Assembly: GCF_023544665.1 (NCBI RefSeq)
Contig: NZ_JAMJFL010000004.1
Span: 248,001 to 312,000 of the forward strand
DNA from: Streptomyces sp. YS415
GTDB taxonomy: Bacteria; Actinomycetota; Actinomycetes; Streptomycetales; Streptomycetaceae
Direction: 5' to 3'
Length of the DNA stretch: 64,000 bases
Below, one piece after another: positions 57,812 to 64,000 of this stretch. A model generated the notes under the pieces. That model searched no databases. It saw only the letters and a list, made by a program, of their open reading frames with translations, and had not been told where the DNA came from. Each line of letters opens with the position of its first letter. Within the stretch, counting starts at the first letter, position 1. The translations under genes were made by a program, and so were the position numbers.

Positions 57812-59737
57812 ATGCCGGTCAAGGTCAGCGTCATCGTTCCCGTGTACAACCCGGGGGCCTACATCGAGGACTGCATCTCCTCGCTGCTGCGGCAGTCCCT
57901 GCCGCCCGATACCTATGAAGTGATCTTCGTCGACGACGGCTCCACCGACGACACGCCCGGGCGGCTCGACGAGCTCGCCGCCGCGGACCCCCGGGTGACG
58001 GTCGTGCACCAGGAGAACTCCGGCTGGGCGGGCAAGCCCCGCAACGTCGGCATCGCCGCCTCGCGCGGCGAGTACGTGATGTTCGTGGACAACGACGACC
58101 ACCTCGGCGACGAGGCCCTCGAGCGGATGTACGACTACGGCGTGGCGAACGGCGCCGATGTCGTCGTCGGCAAGATGGCCGGCCAGGGCCGCGGAGTGCC
58201 GGTGGAGCTGTTCCGCCGCAACCATCCGCGGGCCACCGTGGAGAGCGCGCCGCTGATCGACAGCCTCACCCCGCACAAGATGTTCCGCCGCGCCTTCCTG
58301 GACCGCATCGGCCTGCGCTTTCCCGAGGGCCGGCGGCGCCTGGAGGACCATGTCTTCGTCACCGAGGCCTTCCTGCGGGCGGACAACGTCTCGGTCCTCA
58401 GCGACTACGTCTGCTACTACCACGTGCGCCGGGACGACGACGCCAACGCCGGCTTCCAGCGCTTCGACCCGGTCGGCTACTACAAGAACCTGCGCGAGGC
58501 GCTGGACGTCGTCGAGCGCTACACCGAGCCGGGTCCGCTGCGCGACCGGCTCTTCCGCCGCTGGCTGCGGGTGGAGATGGTCGAACGGATGCGCGGCAAG
58601 CGGCTGCTGGCCATGCCCCCCGACTACCGCAGGGAGCTGTTCCGGGAGATCCACTCCGTGGTCGTCGAGCGGTTCGGGCCCGGTGTCGCGGCCGGACTGC
58701 AGCCCACGCAGCAGGTCGTGGCCGCGCTGATCGCCGCCGACCGCTACGACGACGTGGAGGCGTTCGCCGAGTGGGAGGCGGGCATCGTCCTCAAGGCCGT
58801 TCCGGAAGGGATCGAGTGGGCGGACGGCACGCTGCAGGTCTCCTTCGCCGCGGAGTACCACGCGGGCGGGGCGCCGCTGACGTTCGGCGCGAGAGGCGGC
58901 GGCGATCCGCTCCAGGCGCCGCCGAAGGACGTCACCGAGGCCATCGCCTGGGTGGGCGCCGACACCGTCTCCCGGTTCGGCTCCGCGACCGCGGACCTGC
59001 TGCTGCGCCGGCGCTCCGATGCCGCCCAGTACTTCCAGCCGGTGCAGTTCACCCGGGAGACCGTGCCGACCGAGGACCCGGGTCGCTTCCGGCTGATGCT
59101 GCGGGCCACGGCCACCGTGGACCCGGCGGCGGCCGCCGAGGGCGCGCCGCTGGCCGGCGGACTGTGGGACGCCGTGGTCCGGGTCAAGCTGGGCGGCTGG
59201 ACCAAGGAGTGCCGGCTCGCCCCGGCCCCGCGCGCCGAACGCCCCACGGTGCCGGCCGGAGTCGTCGCCGGGCGGGTGGTGCTGCCGTACTGGACCGCGC
59301 GGCACCTCTCGCTCGCCCTGGACGTCGACCGCGCGAGCCGCACCCTCGGACTCGGCCGGGTAGTGCCCGAGTCGGTCACCGCCACCGACGACCGGCTCAG
59401 CGCCCCGGTGCCGCTGTACGTGCCGCACGCCACGGACGTGCTGGTGCGGCTGACCGCGCGGGGCAGGGCACTGGACGCGAACGGCACGCTCTCCCCGGCG
59501 CCCGACGGCTCCGGAGCGCTGCTGACGGCAGCTCTGCCCGCCCTGGTGATGGGCGGTGCGACCTGGCGGGCCGCGCTGGTCCCGGCCCCGGACGCGGCCC
59601 AACAGCGGGTTCTGGCGCTGCCGTTCGCGCTGCGCGCCGGCGCGCACGGGGTGCAGGTGCGGCGCACTCCCCGGCCCGGGGTGCTGCGCCGGCTGGGACG
59701 CAAGGCGAAGGTCCTGCTCAGGGCCCGACGGAGGTGA
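57812..59737 (+). CDS. Long family 2 glycosyltransferase (641 aa)
   Basis: From ATG 57812. The first ~230 residues are a GT-A core: VIVPVYNPGAYIEDCISSLL, VDDGSTDDTPGRLDEL, ENSGWAGKPRNVG, VMFVDNDDHLGD (metal-binding) and HKMFRRAFLDRIGLRFPEG with LEDHVFV (parts quoted). The remaining ~400 residues are a helical segment and beta-rich region, ending in a basic C-terminus. Such long GT2 proteins polymerise or decorate teichoic-acid-like and other surface glycans. Next gene (RmlC) begins 4 bp after its stop. Confidence 0.85.
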   Translation: MPVKVSVIVPVYNPGAYIEDCISSLLRQSLPPDTYEVIFVDDGSTDDTPGRLDELAAADPRVTVVHQENSGWAGKPRNVGIAASRGEYVMFVDNDDHLGDEALERMYDYGVANGADVVVGKMAGQGRGVPVELFRRNHPRATVESAPLIDSLTPHKMFRRAFLDRIGLRFPEGRRRLEDHVFVTEAFLRADNVSVLSDYVCYYHVRRDDDANAGFQRFDPVGYYKNLREALDVVERYTEPGPLRDRLFRRWLRVEMVERMRGKRLLAMPPDYRRELFREIHSVVVERFGPGVAAGLQPTQQVVAALIAADRYDDVEAFAEWEAGIVLKAVPEGIEWADGTLQVSFAAEYHAGGAPLTFGARGGGDPLQAPPKDVTEAIAWVGADTVSRFGSATADLLLRRRSDAAQYFQPVQFTRETVPTEDPGRFRLMLRATATVDPAAAAEGAPLAGGLWDAVVRVKLGGWTKECRLAPAPRAERPTVPAGVVAGRVVLPYWTARHLSLALDVDRASRTLGLGRVVPESVTATDDRLSAPVPLYVPHATDVLVRLTARGRALDANGTLSPAPDGSGALLTAALPALVMGGATWRAALVPAPDAAQQRVLALPFALRAGAHGVQVRRTPRPGVLRRLGRKAKVLLRARRR

Positions 59738-59741
59738 CGGA

Positions 59742-60338
59742 GTGCGCTCACTGGGGATCGACGGTGCCTGGCTGCTGGAGCCCAAGGTCTTCCCCGACGA
59801 CCGGGGCACCTTCCACGAGTGGTACCGGGGCGAGGAGTTCCGCGAGGCCACCGGCTACGACCTGACCCTCGCGCAGGCCAACTGCTCCGTCTCCCGGCGG
59901 GGCGTGGTGCGCGGGGTGCACTTCTCCGACGTGCCGCCGGGCCAGGCCAAGTACGTCACCTGCGTGCGGGGCGCCGTGCTGGACGTCGTGGTCGATCTGC
60001 GCACCGGTTCCCCGGCGTTCGGCCAGTGGGAGGCGGTCCGCCTCGACGACGACACCCGGCACGCGGTGTTCCTCGCCGAGGGCCTCGGGCACGCCTTCAT
60101 GGCCCTCACCGACGACGCCACCGTCATCTACCTGTGCTCCACCGGCTACGCCCCCGACCGCGAGCACGGCGTGCACCCGCTCGACCCCGACCTGGCCCTG
60201 CCCTGGCCCGAGGGCGTGGAGCCGGTGCTCTCCCCCAAGGACGCCGAGTCGCCGTCCCTGGCCCATGCCCTGCGCACCGGCCTCCTGCCGTCCTACGAGG
60301 ACTGCGCCACCCACTACAGAAGCCTGCGACAGGGGTAG
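59742..60338 (+). CDS. rmlC: dTDP-4-dehydrorhamnose 3,5-epimerase (RmlC family)
   Basis: A 198-aa protein from GTG 59742 with GGAGGTGACGGA. Cupin fold with FPDDRGTFHEWYRGEEF, SRRGVVRGVHFSD (catalytic His in RGVHF), VDLRTGSPAFGQWE and GLGHAFMALTDDATVIYLCSTGY (Tyr in CSTGY; parts quoted). It converts dTDP-4-dehydro-6-deoxyglucose to the rhamno form, making dTDP-L-rhamnose with RmlD. It lies 4 bp after the GT2 gene, so they are probably co-translated. Confidence 0.88.
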   Translation: MRSLGIDGAWLLEPKVFPDDRGTFHEWYRGEEFREATGYDLTLAQANCSVSRRGVVRGVHFSDVPPGQAKYVTCVRGAVLDVVVDLRTGSPAFGQWEAVRLDDDTRHAVFLAEGLGHAFMALTDDATVIYLCSTGYAPDREHGVHPLDPDLALPWPEGVEPVLSPKDAESPSLAHALRTGLLPSYEDCATHYRSLRQG

Positions 60339-60435
60339 CCCCGGTCCACGACCGGAACTCCAGCCTCCCGCGAGCGGGGTGCGGCACCGTCCGGAGCGGT
60401 GTGTCGGCCCATTCCCAGTGAGGAGGCGGGGCGCG

Positions 60436-61659
60436 ATGACGAGCTCCATCGGTGAGTCGTACGACCCCCTCGGCACGCATCTGCAGGACCCGTACCCCTT
60501 CTTCGCGCTGGCGCGGGAGCAGGAGCCGGTCTTCTACTCCGAGGTGCTGCGGGCCTGGGTGGTGACCCGGTTCGACGACGTGCGCACGGTGCTGCAGCGG
60601 CACGAGACGTTCTCCACGGCGAACGCCCTGCGCTCCCCGCTCCCGCTGCATCCGGACGCGCTCGCCGTGCTGCAGCGCGGCTTCCCGCCGTCCTCCGCCA
60701 TCATCAACGTCAGCGGCGACCGACATCTGAAGGTGCGGGCGCCGCTCGCCAAGCGGCTCGGCACGGACGCCGTCGCGGTGCTGGAGCCGGAGATCCGCAA
60801 GCGGGCGACGGCACTCGTCGACGCCCTGGCGGCGGACGGCTCGGCCGAGCTGATGAGCCAGTACGCGCGCGTGCTGCCCGTGGAGACCATCAGCGACATG
60901 TGCGGCATCGACGCGGCGGACCGGGCGATGATCCGGGACGGCGCCTATGCCTGCGTCGCGGTCATCACCGGCGGCGCCTCCCGCGAGGAAGAGGTCGCGG
61001 CGGCCGAGCTGTTCCTGGAGTTCCAGCAGGTCATGGCGCGGTATGTGCGCGAGCGCAGGGACCGTCCGGGCACGGACGCCTTCAGCGAGATCGCCGGTGT
61101 GCTCGCGCCCCCGGGGCCGATCGACGACGAGCAGCTCGCCGAGCTGGTGTGGACGTTCATCGGGCTGATCACCGCCGGGCACTCGACCACCACCGCCCTG
61201 CTCGGCAACGGCCTGTGGCACCTGCTCTCCCACCCCGAGCAGTGGGAACTCCTCTGCCGCCGGCCCGAGTTGATCCCGGGCGCCGTGGAGGAGATCGCCC
61301 GCTACGACACCCCCGTGCACGCCTTCTTCCGGGTGACCACCCGCGACGTGACCCTCGGCGGGCGGACCCTGCCGGAAGGGGCCGACGTGGTGGCGCTCTA
61401 CAGCGCGGCCAACCGGGACCCCGAGGAGTTCGAGCAGCCCGAGACGTTCGACATCACCCGCCGGATGACCCGGCACCTGACCTTCGGCCACGGCGTGCAC
61501 GCCTGCGTGGGCGCCCGGCTGGCCCGGCTCCAGCTCGCGGTGACGCTGGAGGCCCTGACCACCCGGCTGCCGGGACTGCACCTGGCGCCGGACAGCGAGG
61601 TCCGCATGGCACGGCAGTTCGTCGACCACGCCCCCGTCGCCCTGCACGTCGCCTGGTGA
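60436..61659 (+). CDS. Cytochrome P450 (407 aa)
   Basis: From ATG 60436 with GAGGAGG at ~10 nt. I-helix LITAGHSTTTAL (Ala247-Gly-His-Ser-Thr251), E-x-x-R in VEEIARYD, and the heme loop TFGHGVHACVGARLARLQ with Cys357 as the iron ligand. The usual acidic residue before the conserved Thr (AGHE/DT) is Ser250. Soluble bacterial class I type, needing a separate ferredoxin and reductase; none is adjacent. In a plus-strand run with RmlC and the O-methyltransferase. Confidence 0.92.
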   Translation: MTSSIGESYDPLGTHLQDPYPFFALAREQEPVFYSEVLRAWVVTRFDDVRTVLQRHETFSTANALRSPLPLHPDALAVLQRGFPPSSAIINVSGDRHLKVRAPLAKRLGTDAVAVLEPEIRKRATALVDALAADGSAELMSQYARVLPVETISDMCGIDAADRAMIRDGAYACVAVITGGASREEEVAAAELFLEFQQVMARYVRERRDRPGTDAFSEIAGVLAPPGPIDDEQLAELVWTFIGLITAGHSTTTALLGNGLWHLLSHPEQWELLCRRPELIPGAVEEIARYDTPVHAFFRVTTRDVTLGGRTLPEGADVVALYSAANRDPEEFEQPETFDITRRMTRHLTFGHGVHACVGARLARLQLAVTLEALTTRLPGLHLAPDSEVRMARQFVDHAPVALHVAW

Positions 61660-61688
61660 CGACGCCCGGCCCGAAGGGACACACGGCA

Positions 61689-62765
61689 GTGACCGACAGC
61701 GCATCGCACCCGACGCACCCCCGGCCGGCCCCCGCGCCGGCCGGTGCCGAGGACCAGGCCCGCGCCCTGCAGCTGGTGCACGGCTACATGGCCTCCCAGG
61801 CCCTCGGCGCCGCCGTCCGCCTGAACCTCCCGGACGTGCTCGCCGAGAGCCCGAAGAGCTGCGCCGAACTGGCCGCGGCCACCGCCACCGACCAGGACGC
61901 GCTGCGCCGCCTGCTGCGGGCCCTGGAGACACTGGGCCTGGTGGAACGCCCCGACCGCACCGACCGGTTCGCGCTCACTTCCTTCGGCCAGGTCCTGCGC
62001 TCCGACGCCGACGCCCCGGCCCACGCGCTCGCCGACCTGTTCACCTCCCCCGCGGTCTGGCGGCCCTGGGGCGAGCTGCACCACAGCGTGCGCACCGGCA
62101 CCACGGCGTTCGAGGCGGTCTTCGGCATGCCGGCCTTCGCCTACATCGGCCAGCAGCCGGAGCTGTCCGCCCTGTTCAACAAGGCGATGGCGGAGACGGC
62201 TCAGGGCGCTGCCGACGTGGTGGCGGCCGGCTACGACTTCTCCGGCTTCCCCACGGTCGTGGACGTCGGCGGCGGCAACGGCACCCTGCTCGGGGCCCTG
62301 CTCACCGCGCACCCCGGCAGCCGGGGCGTGCTGTTCGACACGCCGACCGGGGTGCGGGAGGCCGCCAAGGTGCTCGCGGACGCCGGAGTCGCCGACCGCT
62401 GCGAGATCGCCACCGGCGACTTCTTCACCGCCGTACCGGGCGGGGGCGACGCGTACGTCCTCAAGAGCGTCATCCACGACTGGGACGACGACCGGGCGCG
62501 CACCGTGCTGCGGCGCTGCCGCGAGGCCATGCCCGGCCACGCGAAGCTGCTCCTCGTCGAGCCGGTCCTGCCGGCCGAGAACGGTCCCGCGGCCGAACTC
62601 AGCGTCGTCCTGAGCGACCTGAACATGCTGGTCATGGCCGGTGGCCGGGAACGCACCGAGGCGGAGTACGCCGCCCTGCTCGACTCCGCGGACCTCGAAC
62701 TGACCGCCGTGGGCGCCCCCTTGGCCCCCACCCACTTCCAGGTGCTGGAGGCGGCGCCCCGCTGA
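61689..62765 (+). CDS. O-methyltransferase, acetylserotonin/hydroxyneurosporene type (358 aa)
   Basis: From GTG 61689 with GAAGGGA; a GTG at 61656 overlapping the P450 stop is possible. An N-terminal winged-helix dimerisation domain (ALRRLLRALETLGLVER) precedes the SAM-binding VVDVGGGNGTLLGALL, LFDTPTGV, and IHDWDDDRARTVLRR (catalytic His in LKSVIHDWDD), then LLLVEPVLP. This is the plant-type small-molecule O-methyltransferase family. Downstream of the P450, suggesting oxidation followed by methylation of one substrate. Confidence 0.9.
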   Translation: MTDSASHPTHPRPAPAPAGAEDQARALQLVHGYMASQALGAAVRLNLPDVLAESPKSCAELAAATATDQDALRRLLRALETLGLVERPDRTDRFALTSFGQVLRSDADAPAHALADLFTSPAVWRPWGELHHSVRTGTTAFEAVFGMPAFAYIGQQPELSALFNKAMAETAQGAADVVAAGYDFSGFPTVVDVGGGNGTLLGALLTAHPGSRGVLFDTPTGVREAAKVLADAGVADRCEIATGDFFTAVPGGGDAYVLKSVIHDWDDDRARTVLRRCREAMPGHAKLLLVEPVLPAENGPAAELSVVLSDLNMLVMAGGRERTEAEYAALLDSADLELTAVGAPLAPTHFQVLEAAPR

Positions 62766-63566
62766 TCAGCGGCCGGTGAGGTCCTCCAGGGCGCGCCGCA
62801 GCGGCTCCCAGCCCCGGGAGCGTCGTACGCCGATGTTCCTGGCGCGGGCCAGCGGGCGCCAGAAGGACGCGCCCAGCAGGGCCTCGGGCCGTACCGCTCC
62901 GGTGCGGTCCAGGATCGTCTCCGGCACCTTCTGCGGGTCGGGCACGTCGTACTCGGCGACGATCTCGTCGTACCGGTCGCGCAGCACGGTGTTGTGCGGG
63001 TCGGCGCCGAACACGACGAGCTGTCCGGTCGGCTGGGTGTCGACCAGGACGGTCACCAGGTCGGGGCGGTGGCGGGCGAGGATCTCGCGCAGCTTGTAGA
63101 CGTCGCCGGTCCAGGCGCCGGTGTGGCGGTCGCGGGCCGCCTCGTCGGTGTTGCGAGGCAGCATGTCGTCGAAGACGATCACGCTGGCCCAGTCGGAGTA
63201 CTTCTCCACGTTGATGAAGTCCCGCAGCGCGTACTCGAACAGGTGCATGCCGTCGATGAACGACAGGTCGAGGGTGGTGCGCCGCCAGTGGCCGACCGGG
63301 CTGCGGCCACGGCGCAGGTTCCGGACCGGATGCCGGCCGCCCTTGAGGTGGGCGAGGGGATTGGCGCGGGCGAAGAAGTCGTCGCTGGTGGCCTTCACCA
63401 GGTGGACGTCGCAGCGGATCTCCGTGACCACCTTGAACGCGGGGTCGATCGCGATGCTCGGCACCCGGGACAGTCTCAGGCTGCGACCGTCGTTGACGCC
63501 GATCTCCAGGTAGTTGCGGTTGGCGGTGACCTTGTGCAGTTCCTTCAGGAACTCATGGCGTTTCAC
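62766..63566 (-). CDS. Class I SAM-dependent methyltransferase (Methyltransf_24-like, 266 aa)
   Basis: From GTG 63566 with AAGGAG. NRNYLEIGVNDGRSLRL is a SAM-binding motif I variant; DLSFIDGMHLFEYALRDF carries the metal- or acid-binding D..H usual in this family, and WASVIVFDDMLPRN follows (parts quoted). The family contains sugar and glycan methyltransferases and hydroxylase-like relatives. It overlaps the rmlD stop by GTGA, so it likely acts on a rhamnose-containing glycan or metabolite. Convergent with the O-methyltransferase, its stop abutting 1 bp away. Confidence 0.78.
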   Translation of the reverse strand: MKRHEFLKELHKVTANRNYLEIGVNDGRSLRLSRVPSIAIDPAFKVVTEIRCDVHLVKATSDDFFARANPLAHLKGGRHPVRNLRRGRSPVGHWRRTTLDLSFIDGMHLFEYALRDFINVEKYSDWASVIVFDDMLPRNTDEAARDRHTGAWTGDVYKLREILARHRPDLVTVLVDTQPTGQLVVFGADPHNTVLRDRYDEIVAEYDVPDPQKVPETILDRTGAVRPEALLGASFWRPLARARNIGVRRSRGWEPLRRALEDLTGR

Positions 63567-64000
63567 GAAGGGGACTCCTTGCGGATGCGGGGAAGTGCCT
63601 CGTGCAGGGCGGTACGCCAGTCGCGCAGCGGCGGCAGGCCGAGGCTCTGCCAGCGGTCGTGCGCGAGGGCGCTGTACTCGGGGCGCGGGGCGGGCCGCGG
63701 CTGGGGCGTGGTGTCGGTGGGGCGCACTCGCGCGGGATCGGCGCCCAGCAGCCGGAACACCTCCCGGGCCAGCTCGCACCAGGTGGCCTCGCCCGAACTG
63801 GTGGCGTGGAAAACGCCGTTGACGTCCGGGCCGATGCGCGGGCCGAGGTCGGCGATGCGGGCGGCGACGTCGGCGCACCAGGTGGGCTGGCCGGTCTGGT
63901 TGTCGACGACGTCGACGGTGGGGCGGCTCGCCTCGATGCCGATCATCGTGCGGACGAAGTTCCGGCCGTGGACGCCGTAGAGCCAGGCGGTGCGCACCAC
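63563..64000 (-). CDS. rmlD: dTDP-4-dehydrorhamnose reductase (RmlD), N-terminal part outside window
   Basis: The C-terminal ~145 residues only; the gene continues past the right edge. VRTAWLYGVHGRNFVRTM is the conserved RTxW-YG-x-GxNF block; VVDNQTGQPTWCADVAARI and GVFHATSSGEATWCELA (the usual GT.CSWYEFA) and RPEYSALAHDRWQSLGLPPLRDW (RP.xSxL) match RmlD (parts quoted). It uses NADPH to make dTDP-L-rhamnose and pairs with RmlC at 59742 across the window. Coupled by GTGA to the methyltransferase. Confidence 0.87.
   Translation of the reverse strand: MVRTAWLYGVHGRNFVRTMIGIEASRPTVDVVDNQTGQPTWCADVAARIADLGPRIGPDVNGVFHATSSGEATWCELAREVFRLLGADPARVRPTDTTPQPRPAPRPEYSALAHDRWQSLGLPPLRDWRTALHEALPRIRKESPS

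Noticed and set aside
56864..59851. A 995-codon minus-strand frame
   Set aside because: Antisense to the XdhC, phosphodiesterase and GT2 genes; no recognisable domain in it.
1..64000. tRNA or rRNA genes, insertion sequences, phage genes
   Set aside because: No tRNA-like cloverleaf, rRNA segment, transposase or integrase motif is visible in the frames I read.

Overview
The window is very GC-rich throughout, with strong G/C bias at third codon positions, frequent GTG starts and AAGGAGG-type ribosome binding sites. With Tat-dependent secretion, mycothiol-linked formaldehyde metabolism, an F420-type oxidoreductase and several TetR/LacI/RpiR regulators, this points to a Streptomyces chromosome. 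I see no rRNA, tRNA, insertion sequence, integrase, prophage or CRISPR array.

Layout. 1-6.3 kb: two GT39-like membrane glycosyltransferases, a P-loop kinase, small proteins and an RpiR regulator. 6.6-9.1 kb: a Tat-exported family 8 polysaccharide lyase with all expected catalytic residues. 9.1-20 kb, minus strand: an ATP-grasp protein; a sugar ABC importer operon (binding protein, two permeases, 2-hydroxyacid dehydrogenase, and a phosphodiesterase-HAD fusion) next to a regulator with a DeoR-type head and LacI-type sensor; an FAD oxidoreductase; and a pyruvyl-transferase-like protein. 20.2-31.7 kb, minus strand: a tightly coupled glycan cluster with a set for ADP-D-glycero-D-manno-heptose (GmhA, HldE, GmhB), six glycosyltransferases, a carbamoyltransferase and a nucleotide-sugar SDR. 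Nearly all its junctions are 4-bp ATGA/GTGA overlaps.

32-53 kb is mixed housekeeping and accessory genes. They include a hemerythrin protein, an MFS exporter, a coupled metallophosphoesterase/BON/nucleotidyltransferase trio and a TetR-DUF35 pair sharing a palindromic operator. There is also a membrane-anchored trypsin-like protease, an L,D-transpeptidase, the mycothiol formaldehyde-detoxification pair, an AlkA-type glycosylase, and a UGT-like glycosyltransferase whose 3' end is part of a three-copy 130-bp tandem repeat.

53.7-64 kb: a TetM/OtrA-like ribosomal protection GTPase preceded by an overlapping leader ORF, XdhC, a phosphoesterase, then a second surface-glycan or secondary-metabolite region: a long GT2, RmlC, a cytochrome P450, an O-methyltransferase, a second methyltransferase and a partial RmlD cut by the window edge.

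The strongest candidates for new biology are the carbamoylated-heptose glycan cluster, the phosphodiesterase-HAD fusion in a sugar-uptake operon, the leader ORF of the ribosomal protection gene, the P450/methyltransferase pair inside a rhamnose region, and the tandem repeat that copies a gene's C-terminal codons. All assignments come from reading motifs and context; no database search was run.
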